Shown here piece by piece: positions 12,801 to 38,936 of a stretch of 64,000 bases of DNA. The notes under the pieces were generated by a model. It saw only the letters and a program-made list of their open reading frames with translations. It was not told the origin of the DNA and did no database searches. The position numbers and the translations under genes were made by a program. Positions within the stretch are counted from its first letter, which is position 1. Every line of letters begins with the position of its first letter. The DNA lies in the NCBI GenBank assembly GCA_907165275.2, contig OU015649.1, forward strand, positions 5,858,001 to 5,922,000, written 5' to 3'. Origin of the DNA: Zygaena filipendulae. Its lineage: Eukaryota; Arthropoda; Insecta; Lepidoptera; Zygaenidae.

Positions 12801-13920
12801 CATGAGAATCGGTCAAGCCGTTTCGGAGGAGTATGGGAACGAACATTGTGACGCAAGAATTTTATATATTAGATTTATTACTTTAATCAAATCCCGTGGG
12901 TAATTGTTAATAATAATAACCGGTTAGAGTTGGTGATTTATAATAAATCCCGCCGATTATTTATTAATAATCCCCGTTCACATTGACCGTATAAAACACA
13001 CTGTGCTGAATTATTCAAGACCAAACAACTAAAATATTCATTTGCATTCCTGCAATAGGCTAACCTCTGTGCGGTTTTTTAAGTATTTAAACAATCTGAT
13101 AAACGTACCCCAAGTCAAGTATTTCATTAAAGATAGGGTCATTATGTTTAACTTTGTACAATTCAGGGGCTGTATTTCGGATAGCATAGTACAAGTCCAA
13201 TTTCTCCTTGGTTCTTTCTAGACTGTGCTTGCATCCACGTAGAAACGTCAAAAGCCATTGGTCATCTGCAAAATTAAAGAAGTGTTATAAAGTGGGATCT
13301 CTTGTTTCATTTCAATATTTTAAAATTGAACCAAATTTTAAAATTGAAACGATTTTTGAAACAAAAAACTTTTTTTTTTAGGTAAGGTGGGGTAACACAG
13401 AGGGAAGAGGAACAATTACCTGTTAATTGAAACTTATTAGTCGTAGCTCTATGCCTCTCTGACAATAAAAAAGTAAATAGGACTTAGTTCCAACGTTTTG
13501 ATTTAGAAGACCTTAAGAATCCATAGTTGTTATTAGCGGGTTTAACTGTTCCTCTTCCCCTCGTGTCCTTCTTACCCCACCTTACCTTATACTTACTATA
13601 AAGAACTCACTGTCATTTTAGCTAACGCAAAATTTCTTAAACTCCATATCTTTTCTACTAATTATAATCTATGATCTATTAATAATAAATAAATATTTTA
13701 ATATACTAATAGATCACAGAACTTGTGCACCTATTTTATTTTCAGTGAATACAATTATTAGTTAGACGTCAAATATCATACCGGTCCTGGCTCGCAGATG
13801 CGGCTGTTTCGCCAACCAATCCTTGATGTGCTGGAGGTCCGAATCAATTCTTTTGGGGTCTTCGTTTAATTCGAGACGCGCCTTTTCCTCTAATTCCGGA
13901 GACAAGGGCCGAATCGACAT
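6723..13920 (-). CDS. CRAL-TRIO domain protein (alpha-tocopherol transfer protein-like), complete, copy 2
   Basis: Seven coding exons on the minus strand: 13920-13782, 13265-13109, 10096-9967, 9432-9301, 8397-8287, 8090-7985 and 6874-6723. They total 927 nt, 308 codons plus TAA, and every junction keeps frame with GT-AG ends. The start MSIRPLSPELEEKARLEL matches the paralogue's start; an in-frame ATG nine codons upstream exists but is less likely. The N-terminal CRAL-TRIO helices cover about residues 20-95 and the lipid-binding domain about 100-270, with VRPGCYDPNKYSITDV, LDNVTMGHF, PLRLKGSHFLNTPNGF and the late motif ILPTEYGGEAGS. About 300 residues is usual for insect members. The role is probably binding or transfer of a hydrophobic ligand in the cytosol; the ligand is not predictable. 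An AATAAA signal on this strand at 6659-6664 lies 59 nt past the stop. The introns carry Helitron-like, MITE and other repeats. Confidence 0.92.
7092..7276 (+). mobile_element. Helitron-like element
   Basis: TCCTTACTATTATAAATGCG start after A, internal 'ggaattcccgcgagaact', decayed end CTAA instead of CTAG. Lies in the last intron of CRAL-TRIO copy 2. Confidence 0.55.
7625..7800 (+). mobile_element. Helitron-like element, 3' end decayed
   Basis: Start 'tctatagtaatattataa', then 'gtttgtgagtttatgacgtt' and 'gaaccgattttgaaaattct', the same unit that is tandemly repeated at 1-825. The terminal hairpin is lost. Intronic. Confidence 0.55.
7985..8090 (-). CDS. CRAL-TRIO copy 2, coding exon 6
   Basis: Acceptor CTGTTGTAG, 106 nt. 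It encodes LYVHNKNYEEFYKFIPKRIL then PTEYGGEAGSIKDITG. LPxEYGGxxGS is the most diagnostic C-terminal CRAL-TRIO motif. The donor is GTAAAA. Confidence 0.92.
8287..8397 (-). CDS. CRAL-TRIO copy 2, coding exon 5
   Basis: Acceptor ATAATTCCAG, 111 nt (37 codons). It encodes DAVPLRLKGSHFLNTPNGF, the typical YPxRxKGxHxxNxP block of the lipid-binding fold (A-V here in place of the usual A-Y), then NEKNKKR and a consensus GTAAGT donor. Confidence 0.9.
8958..9170 (-). mobile_element. Helitron-like element, third subfamily
   Basis: Terminal 'gctgtgccccgcggtgtcac' then 'ccttataacatcagctatct' and 'ggttcagccgtttcagagta', ending in a cagacagac-rich stretch. The same subfamily, in plus orientation, is at 58180-58461. 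Intronic. Confidence 0.6.
9301..9432 (-). CDS. CRAL-TRIO copy 2, coding exon 4
   Basis: Acceptor CATTTCAG, 132 nt. It encodes IMMLEDDNSIVAGTQTILDL and DNVTMGHFLQMTPMTM and ends KKMVVAGQ at a GTATTT donor, as in copy 1. Confidence 0.9.
9967..10096 (-). CDS. CRAL-TRIO copy 2, coding exon 3
   Basis: Acceptor TTTTTCCAG, 130 nt. It encodes SFVILPKTATPDSPKCVLVR followed by PGCYDPNKYSITDV and ends GVLQK at a GTATAC donor. Confidence 0.9.
10764..10955. mobile_element. Small MITE with agaacgaagtt ends
   Basis: Inverted ends agaacgaagtt and aacttcgttct about 190 bp apart. Its end sequence recurs alone at about 7546-7556. Lies in the second coding intron of CRAL-TRIO copy 2 (10097-13108). Confidence 0.5.
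11040..11200 (-). repeat. Dispersed repeat, copy 1
   Basis: Read in reverse it resembles 19230-19405: 'gttaggtttgaa', then 'cagagtcatatggtaccg', then 'tttccgatgcgcgag'. No ends or coding region recognised. Confidence 0.45.
11518..11748 (+). mobile_element. MITE, gataagcaata family, copy 1
   Basis: Ends gatacgcaataa and ttattgcttatc, 231 bp. Internal 'gttaacccgcaaaattaagt' and 'aaaacacgattaactcaac' match 14940-15168 in reverse orientation. Confidence 0.65.
11765..11890. repeat. AT-only low-complexity stretch
   Basis: Over 100 bases of almost pure A/T built from ataata and tataat units, intronic. Confidence 0.7.
12679..12874 (-). mobile_element. Helitron-like element, second subfamily
   Basis: 'gcgccccgcggtttcacccg' at one end, 'ggtcaagccgtttcggagga' inside, 'ttttatatattaga' at the other. 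The CTAG end has decayed to CTAA. Intronic in CRAL-TRIO copy 2. Confidence 0.6.
13109..13265 (-). CDS. CRAL-TRIO copy 2, coding exon 2
   Basis: Acceptor TTTTGCAG, then DDQWLLTFLRGCKHSLERTK and LDLYYAIRNTAPELYKV. It ends NEILDLG with the glycine codon split at a GTACGT donor. 157 nt. Confidence 0.9.
13380..13587. mobile_element. MITE with 16-bp ends in CRAL-TRIO copy 2 first coding intron
   Basis: Perfect inverted ends aggtaaggtggggtaa / ttaccccaccttacct; subterminal gaggaacaatt and aactgttcctc are also inverted. 208 bp, non-coding. Confidence 0.7.
13782..13920 (-). CDS. CRAL-TRIO copy 2, coding exon 1
   Basis: Starts MSIRPLSPELEEKARL, continues DPKRIDSDLQHIKDWLAKQP and ends LRART plus one base at a GTATGA donor. 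This is the equivalent of exon 1 of the neighbouring copy. Confidence 0.9.
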
Positions 13921-14271
13921 TTTGAAATTGTACGTCTTCGCAAACACACAGACTTCGCACTAATACACCTTACACAAGTGAGCACCTATGTCTAATTCCT
14001 TGATATCAATTATTATTATCGCCTTTGATTAAACGTTATCTATGATTCCCTATAATTACAGGTGCGATAAACGTTTAACTATAAAAAAAATAGTTATGGT
14101 ATATATAGTATATTTATAGTTATATGATATGCAGTATATACATATAGTTTTATATTATGATTAGAGAGGAGTTCCTATTTGCTTTTTTCCATAGACTTGT
14201 GATATTAATCATATCTAATTATAATTCAGACTTGGTGAGTGGGTGTCCAAGTAGAATCTATTCCAGTAATT

Positions 14272-14495
14272 AATAATGATAATCCACTTCACAACACACA
14301 GATCTACTTGATCCCACAGTAAGCTATAAGCTTGTGTCGTGGCAACCAAGCAAACGTGGTACATATATATACACCCAGAACAGAAAATGGAATCCTGTGT
14401 TCATCACACAAAGTCCACCCCCACCGGGAATCGAACCCTGAACCCCTAGATTAGCGGGTAGGCATGATGACCTACTGTGCCAATCGGGTCGTCAG
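14272..14495 (-). mobile_element. tRNA-derived SINE
   Basis: On the minus strand a polymerase III A box (TGGCACAGTAGG, 14471-14482) is followed by a B box (GGTTCGATTCC, 14427-14437) at tRNA-like spacing. A non-tRNA body with 'cacaagcttatagcttactg' follows, and an att-rich tail ends near 14272. A head-less copy of the body is at 57843-58015. Confidence 0.75.
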
Positions 14496-14939
14496 ATAAA
14501 ATATCCATCAATTTTATCAATATCTATCCATTATTGGAAAGTTTGTTTGTTTATCTGTGTTTCAGTTTGTTTGGACGCGCATCACGTAAAACTGGTGGGA
14601 TTTGAATGAAACTTGATTTACAGTTATGAGTTAACTCATGTACCTATTGTGTTGACCTAACATTTGCTATGGGCAATTTTACTCCTGGCACAACAAAAAT
14701 TTCCAACAGATTCATTCAGGACACATACAAATCACTGACATCAACTATTAACAAAATTAAAATAAATCTTAGAAGCTCATCTGTTTGTAATATTGTAACT
14801 TCTAAACGATTTGTTTGACCGATTGATGGCATAATATTCAAACAATTTATTTACAAAAAGAACAAAAAATATATTGCTTGTTAACAGCCATCAACAGGAG
14901 GATTGGCCTACCTATACTTGAAAAAAACAAGTGGATATA

Positions 14940-15168
14940 GATAAGCAATAGTGTGTTAACACGCACTGTTAACCTACACTGGAGAAATGAGTAAATCGTG
15001 TTTTAAAATCATATCGCCATTTTGTGTCAACATTTTTTTTATGTTCAACACTTTGTTGGTATTTAAACAAAGTAATAAGGTAAACACATTAAAAACGTTC
15101 TACATCTTAATAAAGCGTTCTGTATCATAACTTAATTTTGTGGGTTAACATGACGTTATTGCTTATCG
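14940..15168 (-). mobile_element. MITE, gataagcaata family, copy 2
   Basis: Ends gataagcaata and ttattgcttatc, 229 bp. Inverted relative to 11518-11748 and closely similar along its length. Confidence 0.65.
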
Positions 15169-17746
15169 GCGTCTACTATATACTTTGTCCAAGCTTAAAA
15201 ACTGAAATCTCTAAAAACTGCTTCACCGTCATAAAAGTGTGAGTAAATATTGGAACACCCTATACAAGGTCAATTAAAAAGTATTTTAAAAAATAAGCAC
15301 TTAATGCAGTTTCGACTTTTTATTTTCGTGTTGAAGTAATTTAGTAAATTCATCATTGTTACATTTCATATTTTATTAGAACCCTGATTAATTTTAGTGG
15401 ACTTTTCTCACTCGTACAAATAGGAATAGGTACCTACCAAAACATGTTTGATGACTAAAAAGATCACAGAATTTTATTATTATGGCTTCTCTATACTCTT
15501 ACACATTCAATATTAAACATCATCACGTCGATAATGTCGTCGAGGTGAACTTAATCATATTCCAATCAAGTAAATTAAAATAGATACAAATAAATACTTA
15601 CAACCTTATTATAATGAAGTTAACAAAAAAATAATATCTTAACTAAATATAGTGGCGTCATTATTGACTAAAAATATAAATAGAAACAAATTAATTCGTA
15701 CAGTTATTTGTAGAATTATGTTTTGTAGATTATTACTATATATTTATAACACATCATTGAATAGGCACTTAATTGAACCAAAAACAGTAAGATTAATTAA
15801 TGATTAAAATTAAAATTTAGAACCATTTGAGTGAGTAAAAATGAAGTTCTCCATTTGTACGTACTGTGCAATAAAGAATAAATAAATAAATAAATTGTGC
15901 TGTAAAATAAAAACGTTACAAATCAAATCAAATATAGGGAGTTAAAATCACAAATCCACTAGCCCTGTCGCCTGGTAGGTCTAGCTATAAACTACTACAT
16001 CTACTTATAAACTATTCTTTGAACATTAAAAGCATTGGAATTTTAAGCCATGAATATTAATTATCTAGCTTTAATATAATAAAGAATTACTCGGCGGACG
16101 TTTGTGAAACTTTCACCAATTTTTAACGAACGTAATTTTATATATACAACGTGTTAATGAATTAACTAATAACCTGATACACCCTATTTAAACAAATAAA
16201 CAATAATAATATTAAAATATATTTTATGTCGAAAAAAATTATATTTTAAAAGTTATTCAACATCAGTTTGGAGGTGACCTGTCTCGAAATTCCAATAAAT
16301 AATTTAGACATGGGCTAGTAAAAATGAAAAAATATAACCTATATGAAAACGTAGTGCGATCGATTCGCTAGTTGATTCTGAGCAAACTGCTTTCTAGTAT
16401 TCAGTTAATTCGTTAACACGTTGTATATATATATATATATATCATAAACTAGTTGTGCCCCGCGGTTTCGCCCGCGTTAATTTCAGAGTTCCCGCAGAAA
16501 TTCCAGGATAAAAAGTACCCTATGTGTTAATCTGATGTATAAGCTGTAAGTATTATTGTAAAGTTTCATTTAAATCCATTCAGTAGTTTTTACGTGAAAG
16601 AGTAACAAACATCCATCCATCCATACATTCTTACAAACTTTCGCGTTTATAATATTAGTAGGATTAAAAACATACGCGTCGAATAAAATTGAGAACCTAC
16701 TCCTTTTCTTAAGTCGGTTAAAAATGTAAATAAATAGGAGAGTAAACTAGTTGTTGGCTAACTTCTGCAATTTAGCGTCTGTACAAAAATAACTCCCACT
16801 GCTAAAGGTCAGGCCAATGTAGATAATTTAGCAGGCAGCCTTAGTTCCATTACATGATTTCATTTCTTTACGTTCATTAATTGTTAGGTAGTATTTATAA
16901 AAATATAATGCTTAAGCTAGATTATAATATGTAATGAGGACGGTTGTGTTCCTGACATGACCACTTAATTGAGACTGAAAAATAAGTTAACCGTTTGCTG
17001 AAATAAATAAACAGCAATAAGTTATAACTATTGACAGTATTCATTTTCTCAAAAAATATTCTTGTTAACATAAATAGAGTTTTATTACATTAAGTTAAAT
17101 AAGTCCTCTTAAAAATAAAAATAATTAAATTATAACTCACATAATACACAACGATACGAAAGACATACAGCAGAATGTCTTAATTATTAGGATAACGAGT
17201 AAGCCCATCTGATATTAAACAGAATATTATTTATCACGAGTGTTTGAGCTTAACAAGGCACGTTACGACATTGGTAGGTACCCGATGTTACGAAACTTTC
17301 CTATACTCCCAATCAATAACGTAAATATTGGATTATGGATTATGTAAATACATTGTGCACATTCTCAAACTTTCCAATAATATAATCGTAAAATCAAAAT
17401 ATACCAACACAATGTCACGAAAATACCGAAGAAGCTTATTACATAAGCCCTTCGCAATTTCTCCATGCGACAACGGTAAATAAAATAATTAATCAACATC
17501 GAGGTGCGTTACAAAACCAACAATCTGTCATCTTTGTCTAACCTAAATAGTTTACGTGTCACGCGAACGAGACGGCGGCAGTTGCGTAACTTAAGAACTA
17601 ACTGCTGTACATGATACTAATGTCGCAGGTGTGCTGTGTCTCTTGCTGAAACATAAAACTCGTATGAGGTAAGATACCCGGGCTGCGTTGTGCGAGTTTG
17701 GTTGCGGGGTGCGTCGGCCGCTACAGCTGCGCAGCGGCGTCAGAAC
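15169..17746. other. Gap between Pka-C3 and CRAL-TRIO copy 2, with no recognised gene
   Basis: AT-rich sequence holding a LINE-like tail (gcaataaagaataaataaat, about 15869-15895), a (ta)n run at 16427-16442, a Helitron-like element, and probably the 3' untranslated region of Pka-C3 next to 17746. No conserved reading frame seen. Confidence 0.6.
16448..16663 (-). mobile_element. Helitron-like element, complete
   Basis: Reverse orientation: ACTAG and 'gtgccccgcggtttcgcccg' at 16448, far end 'tataatattagtagga' at 16663, flanked by A and T on the element's strand. It contains a catccatccatc run. Confidence 0.7.
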
Positions 17747-33336
<15,590 letters not shown>

Positions 33337-33565
33337 CTGGAACAAACGTAATTCAATACAATACACATTTACACAGTAGGTAATAATGTGCCAGTCATTT
33401 TAATAGGTCGCACTCGACTCTACAATCTCTGAAAAAAAAAATGTCTCGGATGCCTCGAGATTACAACCACATATTTATTAATTTTAGTATCAATAAACGT
33501 ATACCTTCATTATATAAAAAAATCTTTAAGAGTAAGCATAAAAACTTTAAAAATTACTATTTTAA

Positions 33566-33772
33566 TCCTACTAATATTATAAAAGTGAAAGTGTGAATGT
33601 TTTGATGTTTGGATGTTTGTTACTCAACCACGCAAAAAGGGCTGAACGGATTTGGATGAAATTTGGCATGCACGTTGTCAGGGGTACAGAGAAGGACGTA
33701 AGGTACTTTTTATCCCGGAATTCCCGCGGAAACTCCGAAATTACCGCGGTTAAAACCGCGGGGCACAGCTAG
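33566..33772 (+). mobile_element. Helitron-like non-autonomous element, intact 207 bp
   Basis: The cleanest copy here: A then TCCTACTAATATTATAAAAG at one end, 'ccgcggttaaaaccgcgggg' hairpin and CTAG then T at the other. Inside are 'ggctgaacggatttggatga' and 'cacgttgtcaggggtacaga'. No transposase sequence, so it depends on a Rep/helicase supplied elsewhere. Confidence 0.8.
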
Positions 33773-33929
33773 TACACAAATTAAATGCTTATGAACTATA
33801 ATATAACAATAGGGGTTTGAATGTAAGTGTAATTACATACCTACCATCAGATAGGTACGTACCTATAGATTTAATTAATTCTGTTCCAAAATTTATATTA
33901 CTAGTAATTTCAAGTATTGAAGTATTCTG

Positions 33930-34094
33930 AGTTCCCGCGGAAATTCCAGGATAAAGGGACTCTATGTCACTCAGGATCACTTTAGTTTCCTATCTATAAT
34001 AATAAGTCGATCCATAGATAACCTTACAAATTCCGGAGTTCAACGTCACAAACTGACAATTCACAAACTTGCTCTTTATGATATTAGTATAGAT
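33930..34094 (-). mobile_element. Helitron-like element, partial
   Basis: 'gagttcccgcggaaattcca' then 'atgtcactcaggatcacttt' and far end 'gatattagtatagat'; the hairpin/CTAG end is missing. Confidence 0.55.
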
Positions 34095-34370
34095 GATAAA
34101 GCGTTCAACTCAATATTTATTGAAATAATTTATATCGTGTTTGACTTATTGTATTTTACTGCATGAATCAACTCTTAGTTTATTTTTATTTACCCTAATG
34201 GTTTGTATAAACTAATACGAGTATACGTTAGGTACTTGTTGTTATCCTGTTTTGAGAGTCTGTTCCGAGAGAAGCGATTAACATCGATCTGAGTCACACA
34301 TAGAGAATCCCAGTTTTGTATCGTGTGTAATACACGTTGCAGTATTTATATGAAGCCGGTGCGGTGCGCA

Positions 34371-34656
34371 TGGGGTTGCCAGGTGTCCGGCTTTAGCCGG
34401 ACATGACGTTTGGCCAAATATTTTCTTGTCCGACTTTTGTCAGGCTTTTTGTCTGACTGCTACGCGAGTTTAAAGTTAAGTTTAGTAATTGTTTTTTTAA
34501 TGTTATGAAATATTTTCCGGCTTTTAGAACATATACCAATGTCATAAAAATCTATGATTAGCTATTAAAAAAGATATGTATGGCTTTTAGGGTTAAAGGC
34601 CCGAACAAATTATGCGCCCAGTCCGGCTTTTGTGTTTTTGAACCTGGCAACCCTAG
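34371..34656. mobile_element. MITE with gggttgccaggt ends
   Basis: Inverted ends gggttgccaggt and acctggcaaccc, with subterminal 'gtccggctttagccgg' and 'agtccggcttttgtg'. About 285 bp, no coding capacity. Confidence 0.65.
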
Positions 34657-34814
34657 GTGGATAAAACATCATTGTACACAAACATATTTCACTCACCGCG
34701 GTCATTAAGGATTAGTCTATCTTTCACTTAAGTAACTAAACTGCTTACTTAAAAACTTTTACACACACTTTTACACATCGTGTGTAAAAGTAAGCCCAAT
34801 TTTTTTTTATATCG

Positions 34815-35003
34815 TTACAAGCTGTTCACCGCGGTTTCACTCGCGTTAATTTCGGTGTCCCCGCGGAAATTCCAGCATATAAAGTACCCTATGTCCTCTG
34901 TACCTGCGACAACGTGTATGTAGAATTTCGTGATGATCGGTTGAGTGGTTGAAGCGTGAAAGCGTAATAAACAAACAAAGAGCTCACTTTCGCATGTGAC
35001 ACT
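34815..35003 (-). mobile_element. Helitron-like element
   Basis: 'gctgttcaccgcggtttcac' end, 'aattccagcatataaagtac', 'gatgatcggttgagtggttg'; the far end is decayed. Confidence 0.55.
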
Positions 35004-35321
35004 AACTGCTTAAACATAATTTTATGAAATAGAAGTTATTAGTGGGAATTGAAGGCGTCAGTTCCGTCATTTATTTATTTATGAGTCGATAAAAAATACT
35101 TAAAAGTAGACTTTGTTGTGAGACAATAATGTTTCGCAGAGGCGGTTATTTATGTGTGATTTGAAACATTATGCCTCTATGTAATTTCTGATTCCTCTGA
35201 TAGGCAGTAAGATTTCACGACCAGAAACTGTAGTTGCCAACCTTACAAAAATACATATTTTGACTCTGACTTGACGTTGGCATAATTAACTCTGTGAAAG
35301 TCGATAAAAAAAGAAGAAAAG

Positions 35322-35398
35322 ACATGACTTTGGATCATCCTTGGACGATCCAAAGTCATGTCTTTGGATGATTATCCTTGGATGATCCAAAGTAACGT
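35322..35398. repeat. Perfect-type hairpin plus repeat
   Basis: gacatgactttggatcatcc, a 4-base loop, then acgatccaaagtcatgtc; the half-unit ttggatgat...atccttggatgatccaaagt follows at once. Confidence 0.65.
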
Positions 35399-36028
35399 CT
35401 GCAAGACAGTTCTCTAGAAGTTGGAAATAAAACATTCCGTCTCCATGCAGTTAGAGGGTATTAATTTAAAGAAGTTAAGAACATAAACCCCAAGTTTACT
35501 CAACACGCATGGAGACTAATGTTGTCATAACGTGCTACCTATACTCGTTACTTATTTGAATTTATGAGACTGTTTATATAGTAAATCAGGTGACAGGTCG
35601 ACCTAGTTGGGACTATACCTACATCGAAACTTTATTAAACTATTCCCGCGGTCTCACTCGCGTAACTTTTGGGACTTTTCTTTGATTGATTGAGCAAAAA
35701 GGAATTCGAAGTTCAAAGACGTATTATTATGCTGCTGCCATAAGAATCTTAATAAGATTCATTCATATCCGTAAAAACATACGAACTAGGTTAACGGATA
35801 AATAAGTATTATGTAAATTTTCGTTTCGCCTTTCGTTATTCATTTTCACCACCCTTTCTTTTTTATTTCTTTTAATGTACTGACTATATTAGGTACTTAT
35901 GTTTAAAGATTTTTCAATTTTATTGCAATCCCTTTTTATCAAGTCTTCAATTTGTGTAAATTACTGTTTAGACTCTTTCAATTTTTTTATATCACGTTCG
36001 ATACATTTAATATTAAATCCGCACTCAC

Positions 36029-36115
36029 CAACTAACGAACGTTAGTTGTATCTATTCGGCGCGGCGGCGCGCGGCGCTGCTGCGATGTGTTGTTACATTT
36101 CGAGACACAGCTGAC
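36029..36115 (-). other. Candidate untranslated first exon of Pka-C3
   Basis: A GC-rich block in AT-rich DNA that ends on the minus strand in a consensus donor (TTG then GTGAGT, exon edge at 36029). It has stops in the frame that would join the kinase exon at 33336, so it cannot be the missing N-terminal coding exon by itself, but it could be 5' untranslated sequence. The upper boundary is a guess. No transcript evidence is available here. Confidence 0.25.
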
Positions 36116-36544
36116 CTAAATTTTACGTGTATCTTAGTCTATAATAAAAGTGTTAGCTAACGTTGTTGCTTTTAAAAATGTTGTTAATTTGTGAGGCTTA
36201 GGACAGACCGAATTTCATAACTTTAGCCATACACCAAACAAACACCACTTTAGTTCTGACACAAGTTGTGCAAGCCGTAAGAATAAAGAGGTCAGTGCAT
36301 GGCCAATCACTCAGAATAGTACCTTTGAAAATACATATATTAATTATTAATTATTTATTTACCTGTATCTTCTAATGTAATTATGTATTTAATAATCATG
36401 TAATTATCAATGTATCTGCTATTCATTCTTCTGATATTTACTTTGTGTGTGTTCAGCGGTTTTTTATGTTTATAATATAATATTATGGTTGTATCCTTTA
36501 TATTTATTTTATGTGGTATTGTATAATATTGTACTGACTACTTA

Positions 36545-36682
36545 TTTATTTGCCTGGAAGAAATTGCTTTTAAGCAATAAGGCCGTCCTTTGTTGCCTGT
36601 ATTTCCCACCATGTATTTTTATTTTATTTTTTTCGTTTTTTGGTGACAATAAAGAATATTTTGTATTGTATTGTATAAATGT
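36545..36682 (+). repeat. LINE 3' untranslated tail
   Basis: 'ggaagaaattgcttttaagc' followed by 'aataaggccg', aataaag and a (ttgta)n end: the usual 3' end of a lepidopteran non-LTR retrotransposon. No upstream coding part seen. Confidence 0.55.
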
Positions 36683-36699
36683 ACGGAATATGCATAAAG

Positions 36700-38815
36700 A
36701 TAGATTTCATTACTAACTTTGTATAACGATCGTAGAGAATGGATATTTATTAGTCCATAGTTCTCTGCTGACCCCTTCGGAAGCCAGGCGTGAGTTTTTG
36801 TACTATGTATGCATGTTTAACCGATTTTTTCTTCTAGCCTATGTCTATTATGTCTAGTCCTGAAAGATATCGCTACATTGGCCAGCCATTGGAGCCGTTA
36901 TTATTTAATTTATATTATTATAATTGGGTTTCCTTTAATGATGTTGAACAAAGATGTTAATATTTGAACATACATATTTATTCATTCATCTATTCATATT
37001 TTTATCCAACGATTAAGGATATGATTTCGGTTGTGATTGACTATTTTTATGTTGTTATTTTTCAGATTTAACAGTTTCCCATCAAGATTTCTTTAAGTTT
37101 TATAAATAATACTACAGATAGGTACGACTAACTGTCCCCTACGATTTTGCTCTCATGTATTTTGTGATTGCCTCGGAAACTCTACATATTATAATACTGT
37201 CTACTCTAGGTCGTCTATGTTTTAAATAATCCATGGATATAGGGCATCTTCATTCGAAAATTCAACGGGAGTAATAAACATAAACGCATATCTACACGCT
37301 CACAAACTCGTTTTAGTTTATAATTTTACTGTAATTCCAAAAAGCATAATATGTTACTTGTGTACCTTGTTCCAATAATACAGTATGTGTATTGTGTATG
37401 CGTTTATTAAGTCAGTAAACAAACTTTCTGACTTACGAGTTATTGTAACTAGTACCTAGGTATGATGTCGTAAGCTTATTGCCCTCTATAATTTGTATTG
37501 TATGTTAAAATATAAAACTCTTCAATTTTTCAATGTAGGCATCTGCCATCTGGTGGAAAAATAGTATATAAACAAATATAATTTTGGCCTATTGTGGTAA
37601 AGTTACAAACATAAAGCTAAGAATATAAATTAACAATTTTTACATACCCGGTTATCCGTAAATCCGTAAATCGAATCCGTGAACTTGAGTGCCTTATCCT
37701 GATGTCAGACGCGGAGAGACAGTGAGTGGCAGAGATGCCGTGTAGTACCTACTTCGAACTACGCAAATAGAGATTTGGAATCAAGATTTCGCTGTCCAAT
37801 CTGACAAGAATAAAGAACATTAGTTCAAACAAAATGTTCACATTAATATACTTGTTGTCATTGAAAAAGACGTATTATTGTAATAGATTTGTTAGCATCT
37901 AAAAGCTACGTCATTGGAAGAGGAAAAACTTTGTGGACTGGCATAATGCCAATAGTCCTACCTATAATAAGTATAAAAAAATTAAAATCCATGAATTACT
38001 CAAGTGCCAATAAACTTCCGAACATTGTCGTTGTTGTTATCTTTTACCGCGAAAACAATATGGGATGACTGATTAACATACATCAAAAGTCGTTATGTAA
38101 GACCAATTTCTCTGGTATACCTTAAGATCAGTGAAGGGCTAGAATGGAGACGTTATGGGACCACTTTCACTGAACGTATGGGCGGTGCTGGCCTCTGGGC
38201 GAACGTCGCACGTCTACCGGCGCGCGGCGCGATGACCTCTATGGCCGACTTTTACGTCACAACTCACACGCATTCATTTATCAGTATCATTATTATTTAT
38301 GATGATACTGGCAATATAAAGAACATTTTCTTTTTAATCCAATGATCCAGTTAATCTTTGGGTTCATCTTCTAAATATTCGAATCGAAATCAACTTTCAA
38401 ATATGTACCAACATCATTAAATTGCATTTTTATTATTATAACATCTTCTCTCTCTCAACGTCCCATAAATTTGCCTTATAGATCAGCATTGTTTAAGGGT
38501 ATTTAATTAGTTTAAGTGCATGTCAAACTGTAATTGTGTATTGTCCTATCAATGTTAAATACCTGTTAATGTTGAAATAAAGAAAATAAAAATAAAAATA
38601 AAATTTGAGAAATTTTAAATTAATATTGTAATATTATTTATTAGGTAAACGACCGCGTGTAATAGTGTCAGCTCGCAAGATGAATACACGCGCAATATTT
38701 TTTCCCTCCTGTGCCCGAAGAGGTTTCCCTCAAATAATGTTTGAGCGCACATTGTACCACCCAGTGGCAAAGCAGATCATGCTAACAATAGAGTTATCAG
38801 ACAAGGCGTTATAAA
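36700..38815. other. Stretch without a recognised gene
   Basis: AT-rich; a LINE-like tail at about 38560-38605 (aataaagaaaataaaaataa) and a GC-rich patch at 38160-38235. No reading frame with recognisable homology. Confidence 0.5.
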
Positions 38816-38935
38816 AAGGTTGTTGCGCGGCCTTGCCCTTGTGCGCGAGCGGCGCGCGTGTGACGGGCGTGCCCGTGCGCACTCGTGCTGCCGCAACACA
38901 AGCAGTTTAAGGGGCCTGCCCCCTTAGCCAAGTTG
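38811..38935. other. GC-rich patch with a TATAAAAAGG motif
   Basis: About 100 bases of CG-rich sequence (gcgcgagcggcgcgcgtgtg) begins just after tataaaaagg at 38811, in otherwise AT-rich DNA. It could be a promoter-proximal region or part of a repeat. No exon could be assigned. Confidence 0.25.
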
Positions 38936-38936
38936 A

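Noticed and set aside
36447..36716. 89-codon hydrophobic frame that looks like a membrane protein
   Set aside because: It runs through a LINE 3' untranslated tail and poly(A) signal; the hydrophobicity comes from T-rich DNA.
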